From NCBI RefSeq assembly GCF_024347335.1, contig NZ_AP025464.1, forward strand, positions 1,798,001 through 1,862,000: a stretch of DNA of 64,000 nucleotides. The letters run 5' to 3'. This DNA comes from Vibrio celticus (GTDB taxonomy: Bacteria; Pseudomonadota; Gammaproteobacteria; Enterobacterales; Vibrionaceae). The notes beneath the pieces are model-generated. The model did not search any database. It was not told where the DNA came from and saw only the letters and a program-made list of their open reading frames with translations. Made by a program: the position numbers and the translations under genes. Positions 1 through 8,698 of this stretch are shown here, one piece after another; the first letter of the stretch is position 1, and every line of letters begins with the position of its first letter.

Positions 1-202
1 CAATAACCGCATCAACGCCTGAGAAGGCGGTCGCTAGACTTGCCGCTTCATCTTGTAAATCAAATGAACGAACTTCAACATCGCTGATTTCTACGCGGCT
101 TGCATCTCTTACAACAGCAACAACTTCGTGTCCGCGAGATTGAGCTTCTTGAGCGATGTGACTACCAATCCAACCTGATGCGCCTAATACTGCAATTTTC
201 AT
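1..202 (-). CDS. NAD(P)-binding Rossmann-fold oxidoreductase (5' part only)
   Basis: Only the N-terminal 67 residues are in the window; the gene runs off the left edge. The protein starts MKIAVLGASGWIGSHIAQEA, a classic GxxGxxG nucleotide-binding loop directly at the N terminus, followed by a second strand ending in a basic residue (VVAVVRDASR) as in NmrA-like or epimerase-type short-chain reductases. A likely ribosome site (GGAGAGAC) precedes the ATG at 202. It is divergent from a LysR regulator starting at 357, the usual layout of a reductase and its own regulator. The substrate cannot be read from this fragment. Confidence 0.85.
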   Translation of the reverse strand, partial: MKIAVLGASGWIGSHIAQEAQSRGHEVVAVVRDASRVEISDVEVRSFDLQDEAASLATAFSGVDAVI

Positions 203-356
203 AATGTCTCTCCAATTATCTAATTTATTGAGTCTGTTTCTCGACAGCCATTGCAGTCTAATAGCTTACTAGATTGCGATAAATATCGTGAAATGATGTA
301 GATTGTATCTATACAGTTATCTAATAGGCTTGGTTAAGTCGGTAAGGGAGAGTGTG

Positions 357-1253
357 ATGGACAGGTTGACGGCGATGCGTAGCTTTGTTGAAGTCGCAAA
401 TTGCGCCAGTTTTACTCAAGCAGCAGAGCATTTGGACATGAGCCGTTTACAGGTTTCACGGCATGTTCAAGAGATCGAAGGGTGGTTAAAACAAAGGCTT
501 CTGCACAGAACGACTCGTAAGGTAAGTTTGACGACAGCAGGGGAGATTGCGCTACAACGTTGCGAAAAAATACTCCATGAAACGGCGGAGCTAGAAGTCA
601 CTGCACTTAATCAAACCGATGCTCTTTCCGGAACCATTCGAATAGCAGCCCCAATTGGCTTGACTCAACATATGCTGTTGAGTGTGGTTGAACAGTTCAC
701 AGAGCTTCATCCCAGTATCACGGTAGAGCTATTTGCTTCTGACCATTTTGCTCAGCTGGTGGATGATAGAATCGATATTGCGCTGCGCTATACCGATCAA
801 CCTGACGATAGTTTGATTGCTCGAAAGCTAATGGAAATTGATTCGGTGGTGTGTGCCTCACAAGACTACCTAGACAAACACGGTGAACCTGAAACGGTTG
901 AAGCGCTTAGACAACACAATTGTTTTCGTCATTTGAGTGTCTCTAAGTGGGATTTTGTTAAGGATAACCAACATTATTCGGTTGAGGTGTCGGGGACTAT
1001 TAAGGCCAACGATGTTGGGGTGTTAGCTCGCGCCGCACAGCATGGCAAAGGGGTTGTTCGATTACCTTGTGATTTAGCGAATCCGTTGATTACTGAAGGG
1101 AAGCTGAAACGAATTTTGGATGATTTTGTTTCACCGAGTAGTGTGCTTTGGGCGGTGTACTTGTCTCGCAGTTATCAGCTGCCTGTTGTTCGTCAGTTCA
1201 TTGATTTTGCAGCAGAAGCTTGGTCTGGCGATATCAAATCTGGAGACGTTTAA
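357..1253 (+). CDS. LysR-family transcriptional regulator
   Basis: A 298-residue protein with an N-terminal winged helix-turn-helix (MDRLTAMRSFVEVANCASFT, then AAEHLDMSRLQVSRHVQEIE, about residues 1-60) and a C-terminal periplasmic-binding-like effector domain (about 90-295). This is the normal LysR length. The frame is open from 303, but the ATG at 357 gives the conserved LysR N terminus and has a GGGAG site upstream, so that start is preferred. It most likely acts on the divergent oxidoreductase gene whose start lies 154 bp away. It resembles the subgroup of LysR proteins often found beside NAD(P)H-binding or quinone-reductase genes; the effector is unknown. Confidence 0.93.
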   Translation: MDRLTAMRSFVEVANCASFTQAAEHLDMSRLQVSRHVQEIEGWLKQRLLHRTTRKVSLTTAGEIALQRCEKILHETAELEVTALNQTDALSGTIRIAAPIGLTQHMLLSVVEQFTELHPSITVELFASDHFAQLVDDRIDIALRYTDQPDDSLIARKLMEIDSVVCASQDYLDKHGEPETVEALRQHNCFRHLSVSKWDFVKDNQHYSVEVSGTIKANDVGVLARAAQHGKGVVRLPCDLANPLITEGKLKRILDDFVSPSSVLWAVYLSRSYQLPVVRQFIDFAAEAWSGDIKSGDV

Positions 1254-1322
1254 GCTTACATCGCTCATAACTTGTCTCGCCCTAAAATAGAACCAAATAA
1301 ATATATAAGCCCATAAATACAA

Positions 1323-1352
1323 AAATCCGATATCAATGGTGATATCGGATTT
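1323..1352 (-). terminator. Intrinsic terminator after the 1400-2248 gene
   Basis: A perfect 13-bp inverted repeat (AAATCCGATATCA, loop of 4) lies between two convergent genes. On the minus strand it is followed by a T-rich tract (TTTTTGTATTTAT), so it should end transcripts of the 1400-2248 gene; it may also stop LysR read-through. Confidence 0.75.
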
Positions 1353-1399
1353 GAACTCAATAATCCAGAGTTCCAGCACGCTCTCCTCTCACGAAGTCT

Positions 1400-2248
1400 T
1401 TACATGTAATGATGTACGGATAATCGGGTATTTATCACCTTTTCGTTTACGTCTGGTAAAGGCTGATACAAGTTTCTAGTGATGTCGGATAATACTTGGT
1501 CGTAGACTTGCGATACCACAGTAGAGATATCACTGGTTAACTCGTACATGCTATCTGCTGGTTGGGTCGCTTCAGTGCTTGATGCGATCTCGGTAAGTGC
1601 ATGCATCGCACGTGTACAAATGGGCGACCCACTGCTGATAGGGCAGATAATCGATAATTGGTTAAGTTTGCGGTGTGTCTGAGATGCGTAGAATTTGAAT
1701 CTCGCGTACTCCTCAGGCTTCTCCATATCAGGTATGCACATGCGTAACTTGGTCAGGATTTCCATGCAATCCAAGAGCTGTTGCCAGTTCATGTGGTACT
1801 CGCGGCTCATGTCTTCTCGTTCAGACTGAATCAACCAAATGATCATCACCTCATCCATCAAAAACATGCTGTGACGAATCGTTTTGCCATGAATTGATTG
1901 GTTACGCACCAAGCTACGGTTTTGCCAGTCGCTGTGCATGGCGATGAGTTTGAGGTGGTAGATGCGATACATAGGACGGCTATCGAACGACACATGGGAT
2001 TGAAGCAGTTCAGATACTTCAAGTATGTTGTCGTAAATCTCATTCACTTTGCGAATCGAGTCGCTAGACAATTTATACGCCAGAGCATAATGCGTTGCTG
2101 CACGATGTTTGCGTGATAACAACAATAACTCTCTGAGCAGAACCAAGGTTTCAAACCTGTGTGATAGCGCCGTTTGTCTCTTCCTTGAAAAATGAAATAG
2201 GGCAGCAAGTACTGCTATGGATAAACCAACTGAAATAATTACAAACAT
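1400..2248 (-). CDS. Membrane-anchored helical protein of unknown function
   Basis: A 282-residue protein not assigned to a family. It begins with one strong membrane segment (MFVIISVGLSIAVLAALFHF) followed by basic residues, giving an N-out anchor with a cytoplasmic body. The rest is predicted all-helical, with a start region (LLRELLLLSRKHRAATHYAL) that loosely resembles the entry helix of NIT-type nitrate-sensing domains; this is only a resemblance. It carries four cysteines in the body (near 162, 170, 201 and 210). It is monocistronic with its own terminator. There is no catalytic motif that I can see. Confidence 0.7.
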   Translation of the reverse strand: MFVIISVGLSIAVLAALFHFSRKRQTALSHRFETLVLLRELLLLSRKHRAATHYALAYKLSSDSIRKVNEIYDNILEVSELLQSHVSFDSRPMYRIYHLKLIAMHSDWQNRSLVRNQSIHGKTIRHSMFLMDEVMIIWLIQSEREDMSREYHMNWQQLLDCMEILTKLRMCIPDMEKPEEYARFKFYASQTHRKLNQLSIICPISSGSPICTRAMHALTEIASSTEATQPADSMYELTSDISTVVSQVYDQVLSDITRNLYQPLPDVNEKVINTRLSVHHYM

Positions 2249-2475
2249 ATTTAACTCCTAATATGCGTATACCTACTTAGTGGTAGTGCAGACACCATGC
2301 CAAAATTAATAAGTGTTATATTTCAGTTGCTTATGATTTTTATGTGATTGAGGGTGATCAATGATGGTGCATGACTTCACCATTCGAGGGAATCTTTCTC
2401 ATATTTTGCAGAATTTTTTGAGAGGTTAGTCGTTGGCGAGGAGATGGATCTTAGGTTTCAGTGTAGGAAATGAAG

Positions 2476-2530
2476 AAGGCCTAACCCTTTATGTACTTTT
2501 AACTAGAAAAAGCAGTAAGAGTGAGGCCTT
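2476..2530 (-). terminator. Possible weak terminator downstream of ribB
   Basis: The 331-bp stretch between the ribB stop and the membrane-protein start holds no gene. It contains one inverted repeat, AAGGCCT at 2476 with AGGCCTT at 2524, separated by about 40 nt. The loop is long and the T-tract is poor, so the assignment is tentative. The remaining part is the promoter region of the 1400-2248 gene. Confidence 0.3.
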
Positions 2531-2579
2531 TAAATGTTCACTTCTGAGTTTCGTTAGCTTAAGTGCTAAGTGCTAAGTG

Positions 2580-3236
2580 TTACGCAAGCTTAAGATCGAA
2601 CTCAGTGCGGTACATCACCATGTCTTCAATGGTCAGTACTGGCATGTTGTGAAGTTTGCCGAAAGCAACGATCTCTGGCGCTTTTGCCATCGTGCCGTCT
2701 GGGTTGGTTACTTCACATAGTACGCCAGCCGATTGAAGACCAGCCATTTGCATAAGATCCACAGTACCTTCTGTGTGGCCGCGGCGAGCAAGTACGCCAC
2801 CTTTACGCGCACGCAATGGGAATACGTGACCAGGGCGAGCAAGGTCAGTAGGCTTAGCTGTTGGGTTGGCAGCTGTCTTGATCGTTGTTACACGGTCAGC
2901 GGCAGAAACACCGGTTGTTACGCCAACTTTCGCTTCGATAGTGACGGTAAACGCAGTTTGGTTTGCGCTGTTGTTATCAACAACCATAGGTGGAAGTTCA
3001 AGTTGGTTTGCTTGCTCGTCGGTTAGACACAAGCACACAATGCCGCTGCATTCGCGGATCATAAGCGCCATTTGAGCATTGGTTAGGTGTTCTACTGAGT
3101 AGATAATGTCGCCTTCGTTCTCACGATCTTCATCGTCAAGTAGAAGTACGCCACGACCTTCGCGCAGAGCTTGCAGTGCGTTTTCAACGCGAGTGATTGG
3201 TTCGCCAAATTCGGCAAGTAGTGAAGACTGATTCAT
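2580..3236 (-). CDS. ribB: 3,4-dihydroxy-2-butanone 4-phosphate synthase
   Basis: A 218-residue RibB, the length of the single-domain E. coli enzyme. It converts ribulose 5-phosphate to formate and 3,4-dihydroxy-2-butanone 4-phosphate, the four-carbon unit of riboflavin. Diagnostic segments are the acidic metal/substrate loop DDEDRENEGDII (about residues 34-45), the RPGHVFPLRA segment near 136 and the HTEG motif (RRGHTEGTVDL) near 152. There is no fused GTP cyclohydrolase II domain. It is monocistronic and lies downstream of an FMN riboswitch, so expression should fall when FMN is plentiful. Confidence 0.97.
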   Translation of the reverse strand: MNQSSLLAEFGEPITRVENALQALREGRGVLLLDDEDRENEGDIIYSVEHLTNAQMALMIRECSGIVCLCLTDEQANQLELPPMVVDNNSANQTAFTVTIEAKVGVTTGVSAADRVTTIKTAANPTAKPTDLARPGHVFPLRARKGGVLARRGHTEGTVDLMQMAGLQSAGVLCEVTNPDGTMAKAPEIVAFGKLHNMPVLTIEDMVMYRTEFDLKLA

Positions 3237-3424
3237 GGTTAAACTCCTAAAATATCACCAGAATCAGGGCTGTATGAGGGATCTCAACCGAGCACGACAA
3301 AGCCTACTCATTACAAGAGGCTTTAGCTCATTATGGTTTTATCCAAAACGAAATGCACCCGCCTGAGTTGGAGGCATCAACCCAATAGATAGGTGCGCCT
3401 TTCCAACTTAAACGAGTGTGTTTC

Positions 3425-3567
3425 CATTCTCTCTCATCCGGACTATAACCGTCGGCTCTGGCATCTCACCAGATCTGCTGACCTCGACGAATCGAGCGCT
3501 CGCGGGCTTATCTTTAGATTTTGCTAAGGACATACCGCCGGTGGGGAATTTCGCCCCGCCCTGAGAA
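3425..3567 (-). promoter_or_regulatory. FMN riboswitch (RFN element) controlling ribB
   Basis: Read on the minus strand, the region contains the RFN core blocks in order: TCTCAGGGCGGGGCGAAATT, CCCCACCGGCGGTA, AGCCCGCGAGCG, GATCTGGTGAGATGCCAGAG and CCGACGGTTATAGTCCGGAT followed by GAGAGAGAAT. These are the six-stem FMN aptamer signatures. About 190 nt of leader separate it from the ribB start, enough for an expression platform; short complementary stretches (AGCC/GGCT near 3304-3325) could form the switching hairpin. FMN binding is expected to repress ribB. Confidence 0.95.
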
Positions 3568-3945
3568 TAAAAATTAATAATTTGTTTTGCTTTGAAAGCA
3601 GATCAGATGGTAATCCTTTCGATTGTGGATTTAAAGGACTGACAGCAAAGTTTTTCAGATTCTGGCCTTATAATCCGGTAAGTGTTCACTTTATCGGCAG
3701 ACCTTGGCGTGCGGTGTTTAGTCGGGCGCTGGTTATGTTTAGTGGGTTTTGATGTCTATATGTGCACAAGTGGATGGTCTGTATTATTGGTGATGGCGTG
3801 ACAGTTCATCAGCTCAATACTCAAGACGCCCTTTAATCGATTATTGTTACACCATGACGGTTTACTGACCGTTTTGACATAAAATTGATATAGGCGATGC
3901 TAAGCTGCGATAGCATCCAACCACTTTATCTCAAAGATCTTAGCC
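3568..3945. other. Intergenic region between divergent ribB leader and PAP2 gene
   Basis: This 378-bp stretch has no credible ORF. It must contain the ribB promoter (reading left, upstream of the riboswitch) and the promoter of the phosphatase gene (reading right). I see no clear operator or RNA structure in it. Confidence 0.5.
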
Positions 3946-4689
3946 ATGACTTCTCTGTTCTCTAACAAATCCAAAGGCCTATTACTGCTCGTTTTAAGCT
4001 TGTATTCTCTAGTACCCTTTTTGATCTTTGGATCTGACTTCGACCTTGGAAGTGCGGTTCTGCCTTTCTACGGTGCTTTTATGACGTTTGTGACATACTC
4101 GGCGGGGAATCAAGGGTTCTTGGTCACACTCGCTGTTTTGTCTTTAATCTTGCTCACGATGAAGTTTTCTAAAGCTAAGTTAGTCAGCCTTTGTTTGCAA
4201 CTCGGTCTGCTGTTGGTGCTCAGCTTTGCAGCGAAGACCTTCTTAAAGCATTCCACTGAGAGCCCTCGTCCTTATTCTGAGTATTTGGTAACTCAGGAAG
4301 TCGTTGAAATGCCAGAGCTGTTTTACGAGCTGCCTTTGGTAGAAAAAAATGCCGCGATTGAATCTGTACAAGATAAGGTCAGCGAGTGGCGAACTCGTCA
4401 TTGGCATGGCGAAACGGATTACTCTTTCCCATCTGGACACATGATCTTTGTCGGTGTGTGTTTGGCATTCTTTGGTGGATTGTTCATAGAGGCGAAACGC
4501 TTTTACCTAGTCGGCGGTTTGTTGGTTTGGGCTGGTGGTGTCGCCTATAGCCGTGTTTGGCTTGGCATGCATCGACCTGAAGACCTAGCGGCGTCTATCG
4601 CCTTTGCGGGTTTAATTTATTTATTGGTGCCACTGATTCCAACGCAAAAGATAGAACCTTTATTGCCTAAATTTTTAAGAGTCACCTAA
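3946..4689 (+). CDS. PAP2-family lipid phosphatase (PgpB-like)
   Basis: A 247-residue integral membrane phosphatase. The three motifs of the PAP2/acid-phosphatase family are all present: KHSTESPRP (K-x6-RP, about residues 105-113), PSGH (FPSGHMIFVG, near 165) and SRVWLGMHRPED (SR-x5-H-x3-D, near 205). The two histidines are the nucleophile and the acid/base. Several hydrophobic segments surround them, placing the active site at the periplasmic face. Family members dephosphorylate phosphatidylglycerophosphate, phosphatidate or undecaprenyl pyrophosphate; the sequence does not tell which. The 3' end of the gene forms the first unit of a 19-bp tandem repeat. Confidence 0.88.
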   Translation: MTSLFSNKSKGLLLLVLSLYSLVPFLIFGSDFDLGSAVLPFYGAFMTFVTYSAGNQGFLVTLAVLSLILLTMKFSKAKLVSLCLQLGLLLVLSFAAKTFLKHSTESPRPYSEYLVTQEVVEMPELFYELPLVEKNAAIESVQDKVSEWRTRHWHGETDYSFPSGHMIFVGVCLAFFGGLFIEAKRFYLVGGLLVWAGGVAYSRVWLGMHRPEDLAASIAFAGLIYLLVPLIPTQKIEPLLPKFLRVT

Positions 4690-4741
4690 GTTTTTAAGAG
4701 AGGCTTAAGGTTTTAAGAGCGGCCTAAGTTTTTAAGACGAG
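4666..4741. repeat. Four tandem 19-bp repeats running out of the PAP2 gene
   Basis: Four consecutive 19-bp units begin at 4666, 4685, 4704 and 4723. The common core is CCTAAGTTTTTAAGAG, with a few substitutions per unit. Unit one encodes the last residues and stop of the PAP2 protein; the others are non-coding. Exact periodicity with drifted copies points to an old slippage or duplication event. Confidence 0.85.
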
Positions 4742-4774
4742 CATAAATCTATATTTAACAAGTAGATATTCTGA

Positions 4775-5137
4775 CTACTGATTGAGCCCGAGTTCTGCTT
4801 GTTTCTTTTTGGTAAGCCCCAAAGACACAATTCGGTGTGACTCAGTGAGGTAGTATCTTAGTTCCTCATCCCTTTCTGATGTGCTCTCAAAAAGCTGAAT
4901 CCACTTCATGCCACGAGAAGCAAAGTAGGGCGCGGGTTTATAGCCTGGCTCTTCTTTGAGAAAGTCGAAATTTTGATCGGACGCCTTGAAGATAAACGCA
5001 GGCTCATCTTTCGGTCCCCAACCACCAATCGCGAACACCTTGCCACCTACTTTCCAAACGTGAGAGTTATTCCACTGCATCACATAACTGGTTGCAGGCA
5101 GTGACTCGCAGAATGTATTGAATTCATCGTAAGTCAT
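4775..5137 (-). CDS. MmcQ/YjbR family protein
   Basis: A 120-residue protein of the YjbR/MmcQ fold (CyaY-like). Recognisable features are the start MTYDEFNTFCESLPATSYVM, the central WKVGGKVFAIGGWG strand pair, the PYFASRGMKWIQLF segment and a C-terminal helix beginning with ESHRIV. The family is often annotated as double-wing DNA-binding, but no regulatory target is established for most members. Monocistronic between a PAP2 gene and a TSUP exporter. Confidence 0.85.
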   Translation of the reverse strand: MTYDEFNTFCESLPATSYVMQWNNSHVWKVGGKVFAIGGWGPKDEPAFIFKASDQNFDFLKEEPGYKPAPYFASRGMKWIQLFESTSERDEELRYYLTESHRIVSLGLTKKKQAELGLNQ

Positions 5138-5219
5138 AGAACGTCCTTTTATCTATTGGGTGTTTGATCTGTGGTTTTTAAGATCTCTTTCTACCTTCCC
5201 GTCTTTAATTCACCAAGCA

Positions 5220-5945
5220 CTAGCCAGCTAAACCCTGCCAAATTGCCGTAAAGCCACTGATAGAACATAGCAGCAATGAACCAATGCGTATCTTCTCTTT
5301 AGGGATGCTTTGTGTCGTCATCAATGCCACTTTATAACCTAACCAAGCCGCAGGCAGCAAAGGGATGGTAATGATCAAATGGTGCATGGTGAAGAAGCCA
5401 ATTGGGATTTGAACAATCAACGAGATGATCGAACTAAACACGAAAAACGCAGAAAGGTTACCACGAAGCTGATTGGCATCTTGGTGTTGGAGTAGCAGTG
5501 CCATCGGCGGACCACCAATGCCCGAACTGGTGCCAAAGAACCCAGAAAAGAATCCCGCAATGCCCATCTTAGTTGGGGTTGGTTCGAGTCTAAAAGGCAG
5601 TAGGCTAACAATCACGGCAAATACCACCAATAAGCCCAACCATAGTGATAACACGCTCGTTGAAACCATCACCAACAAAGCCCCGCCAGCTAGTGAGCCT
5701 GGAATACGGCCCAGCAATGCGATTTTTAATCCGCCAATAGAGATATTTGCTCGATGTTTAAAAGCGTTGAATAACGAGATAAACAGACCAATTAAACAGA
5801 TAGGCGCAGGTACATAATCTGGAGAGACCAAAAACAGCAGTGGGGCTGCAACAATGGCCAAACCAAAGCCGATTGCGGTTTGCACAAACGAGCCGACAAA
5901 AATGAGTGCCATTGCGATAAGGACAGTCTGATCTATGTATTCCAT
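5220..5945 (-). CDS. TSUP (TauE/SafE) family membrane exporter
   Basis: A 241-residue membrane protein with seven to eight hydrophobic helices. The N-terminal FVGSFVQTAIGFGLAIVAAP and the internal repeat GIAGFFSGFFGTSSGIGGPP are the two homologous half-signatures of the TSUP family. Members move small anions such as sulfite, sulfoacetate or other organosulfur compounds across the inner membrane. There is no substrate-specific neighbour here. A second member of the family is encoded at 40640-41377. Confidence 0.88.
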   Translation of the reverse strand: MEYIDQTVLIAMALIFVGSFVQTAIGFGLAIVAAPLLFLVSPDYVPAPICLIGLFISLFNAFKHRANISIGGLKIALLGRIPGSLAGGALLVMVSTSVLSLWLGLLVVFAVIVSLLPFRLEPTPTKMGIAGFFSGFFGTSSGIGGPPMALLLQHQDANQLRGNLSAFFVFSSIISLIVQIPIGFFTMHHLIITIPLLPAAWLGYKVALMTTQSIPKEKIRIGSLLLCSISGFTAIWQGLAG

Positions 5946-6072
5946 AAGCCTGCGGATTAGTTTTAAAGGAGCGGGTGGATACTATAAATGAAAACCAAAA
6001 GAATAGTCTTATTATTCAGTGAGCTTTATGCCAGTTTCGCTAGTTATCATTTCTATTATAACGACCAACAAA

Positions 6073-6124
6073 AAAGCGAGTGAGTATCTCAGGATGCTTC
6101 CTTTCAATACTCACTCGCTTTATT
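6073..6124 (-). terminator. Strong intrinsic terminator after the MFS gene
   Basis: AAAGCGAGTGAGTAT at 6073 pairs with ATACTCACTCGCTTT ending near 6123, a 15-bp stem. On the minus strand it is followed by a run of Ts, so it terminates the 6170-7624 transcription unit. Confidence 0.85.
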
Positions 6125-6169
6125 GGAACGACTTGTTGTTTACGCTAGTGGGGGAGTCAGCATAAAACG

Positions 6170-7381
6170 TTAAGCCATTGCCAATTTCAATCGCTCAATG
6201 GGCTTGTCATTGATTGGTAAATGGATAAGTGCTGCTGCAAATGCCAGCACCACCGTTGACCACCAGATTGGCTCGTAAGAACCGTAGTAATCGTAAATAC
6301 GACCACCAACCCAAGCGCCTAAGAAGCTACCTACTTGGTGAGTAAAGAACACCAAGCCGTACAACGTTGATAGGTAACGGGCACCGAAGATCTGACGAAC
6401 TAAGCCAGACGTTAGCGGCACTGTACCTAGCCAACAGAATCCAATGGCCGCACCGAAGATAGCCGCAGTTGACTCAGTCACAGGCAGAGTAACAAACGCA
6501 CCGATAACCACAGTTCGTACTAAGTACAGTGCAGACATAACGTGGCGTTTGCTGAACTTGTCGCCCATCACACCCCAGAAGTAAGACCCGAAGATGTTGA
6601 AGATGCCAACGTAAGCCAGTGCCATCGCAGCGCTGCTCGCGGGTAGGTCTTTATCTGCTAAATAGCTCGGTAAGTGCGTTGCGATAAACATTACGTGGAA
6701 ACCGCACACGAAGAAGCCCGCGTGAATCAACCAGTAACCTTTGTGAGCAAATGCTTCAGACAGCGCTTCTTTCAGTGTTTGGTTCTCTTCAGCTTGCGCT
6801 TGTTTGTTTGAGGCTGCTTTAGGCGCTCGCATGAACAGCGCAAAAGAGATCATCAAACAACATAGTACGCCAAACACTTGCATCGCACTTTGCCAATCAA
6901 ACTCGTTCAGCATGTATTGTGCGCCCGGAATTACCGCGAACATACCAAATGAACCTGCAGCCGTGGTTAAGCCAAACGCCTTAGCCGCGTGCTCTGCTGG
7001 TACAACTTTCGCCACTGCGCCAAGCACGATCACATAACTTGTCGCACTTAATCCAAGGCCAACGAGTGCACCCAATGAGACGTAAAGCATGCTCGATTCG
7101 GTAGAAATTGAGGTAAGAAGTAAACCCAAACCGTAAGCACATGCACCCGCGATAATGATGCGTCTTGCTCCCCATTTGTCGGCTGCCATACCAACAAAAG
7201 GTTGGAACACGCCGAACAAAAGGTTTTGTAGCGCAATCGCAAAGCTGAAAAACTCGCGACCTGTACCGAAATGCTCTGAAATTGGCATCATGAAAATGCC
7301 GAATGATTGTCTGATCCCTAGACTGATAATAAGTGTGCCTATCCCTAGCCATACCAGTAAAGGAAAACGGAAAATGCTCAT
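6170..7381 (-). CDS. Major facilitator superfamily transporter
   Basis: A 403-residue, 12-helix MFS carrier. The cytoplasmic loop signature after helix 2 is present as GMAADKWGARR (about residues 63-73), repeated in weaker form after helix 8 (GVMGDKFSKRH). A charged central loop (residues 190-210) separates the two halves. The sequence resembles the oxalate/formate- and monocarboxylate-type branch, but no substrate can be assigned. It lies 15 bp downstream of a His-rich small membrane protein and is probably cotranscribed with it, which raises the possibility of a metal link. Confidence 0.88.
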   Translation of the reverse strand: MSIFRFPLLVWLGIGTLIISLGIRQSFGIFMMPISEHFGTGREFFSFAIALQNLLFGVFQPFVGMAADKWGARRIIIAGACAYGLGLLLTSISTESSMLYVSLGALVGLGLSATSYVIVLGAVAKVVPAEHAAKAFGLTTAAGSFGMFAVIPGAQYMLNEFDWQSAMQVFGVLCCLMISFALFMRAPKAASNKQAQAEENQTLKEALSEAFAHKGYWLIHAGFFVCGFHVMFIATHLPSYLADKDLPASSAAMALAYVGIFNIFGSYFWGVMGDKFSKRHVMSALYLVRTVVIGAFVTLPVTESTAAIFGAAIGFCWLGTVPLTSGLVRQIFGARYLSTLYGLVFFTHQVGSFLGAWVGGRIYDYYGSYEPIWWSTVVLAFAAALIHLPINDKPIERLKLAMA

Positions 7382-7396
7382 TCTAATACTCTTAAA

Positions 7397-7624
7397 TTAA
7401 TGGTGGTGATGTGAGTGGTCTTGCGCTGACATGTGTTGGTCAGTCATCTCATGGTGATGTTCGTGCCCAGCATGCTCGTGCGCTGATTGCTGGTGGCAGC
7501 CACTGCTCACGGCATGCTGAGCCAAGAGATCAATCAATGGCTGACTGTGATGCACAATAACCAAACTAATGACGAGAAATAGCGTCATTCTGGCCAATTG
7601 GGCAAAAAGAGATTGTGAAAACAT
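7397..7624 (-). CDS. Small membrane protein with His-rich tail
   Basis: About 75 residues from the ATG at 7624 (a TTG at 7645 would add seven). One hydrophobic helix (ARMTLFLVISLVIVHHSQPL) is followed by a polar tail of some 40 residues containing 14 histidines, acidic residues and one cysteine, ending DHSHHHH. Such tails bind Ni, Zn, Cu or Co in many metal-handling proteins. The gene sits immediately upstream of the MFS transporter in the same orientation (15-bp gap), so the pair is probably one operon. The family is unknown to me; metal binding is inferred only from composition. Confidence 0.7.
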   Translation of the reverse strand: MFSQSLFAQLARMTLFLVISLVIVHHSQPLIDLLAQHAVSSGCHQQSAHEHAGHEHHHEMTDQHMSAQDHSHHHH

Positions 7625-7645
7625 ACGGTGTTGACATGCGCTCAA

Positions 7646-8020
7646 TGTTGTAAGAAGTCGCGCATCATAGTGATGAGTAGGTTATGTATCAAATGACCAT
7701 TTGTGATTTAGTCTATGCGTTTTATGCATAGACTTATATATCGCTGGAATTGGGATGAAACATGACCAATAAGTAGGAAAACGCTATGCTCACTGATTCA
7801 ACGGTAGAAGTGTGTAATTCAGAGTAGATACTTAATTTCATGTTCGTAACTGATTGCTTTATTGAGATTTTTCACAAAACTGTAAAAACTAATATACAAA
7901 CTAATCACCTCGCAAGATCGGCTATTCGCTCGACTTATCTGATGAACATCGTAAATTTGGGCGTAAATCGTTTCAACTGACTGAAACACGATGTTAAAAG
8001 ATTCAGGGAGAGTCATTCAC
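7646..8020. other. Intergenic region upstream of the YitT gene
   Basis: This 375-bp divergent region between the His-rich protein and the YitT-family gene must contain both promoters. The open frames in it have no coding character. No operator is obvious to me. Confidence 0.45.
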
Positions 8021-8635
8021 ATGGATAAAGATCATAACCTTCGCGAAAACTTACTGGCGCTGATCTTAGGTAGCGCATTGGTATCACTCGGCGTTATCTT
8101 TTTCAATCAGGTCGGTCTGCTTACTGGAGGCACGGCTGGTCTAGCTATCTTCATTACCAAAGTGACGGACTTGAGCTTTGGCCAAGTGTTCTTCGCACTT
8201 AACTTACCTTTCTATATTTTGTCTGTCGCTCGTATGGGGTGGCGCTTCACTATCAACACCTTTATTGCCGTTTCGATTGTCTCGTTCGCCGTGGATCATT
8301 TGTATCATGTGATTCAGATAGCCGAGATTCATGCACTGTACGCAGCATTACTTGGCGGCGGATTAATTGGTACGGGCATGTTGGTGATTTTCCGTCATAA
8401 GATGAGCTTGGGTGGCTTCAACATTCTGGCGTTGTTCTTACAAGAACGTTTTGGGATTCGAGCGGGTAAGGTTCAGATGGCATTAGACTGCACGATTGTT
8501 GTGCTTTCTCTGTTCATTGTTGATGTGTCATTGGTTCTTCTGTCTGTGCTTGGTGCGATAGTCACCAACTTGATTCTAGCGATGAATCATAAACCGGGGC
8601 GCTATCAACCTGTGGTAAAAGCGGAAGCAGCATAG
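8021..8635 (+). CDS. YitT family membrane protein
   Basis: A 204-residue protein with five to six membrane helices and the DUF161 signature at the start: NLLALILGSALVSLGVIFFN, then TGGTAGLAIFITK. Members of the YitT family span the bacterial inner membrane and have no settled function. The ATG at 8021 follows GGGAGAG and gives the normal N terminus; an in-frame ATG at 7991 has no ribosome site. This version is short and lacks the C-terminal DUF2179 domain found in Bacillus YitT. A hairpin terminator follows at 8699. Confidence 0.87.
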   Translation: MDKDHNLRENLLALILGSALVSLGVIFFNQVGLLTGGTAGLAIFITKVTDLSFGQVFFALNLPFYILSVARMGWRFTINTFIAVSIVSFAVDHLYHVIQIAEIHALYAALLGGGLIGTGMLVIFRHKMSLGGFNILALFLQERFGIRAGKVQMALDCTIVVLSLFIVDVSLVLLSVLGAIVTNLILAMNHKPGRYQPVVKAEAA

Positions 8636-8698
8636 TTCGGTTCGCTCAAGCACTCGATTCGCTTAAGTAAAGAGTGATTTGCAGATTATGAAAACAAC

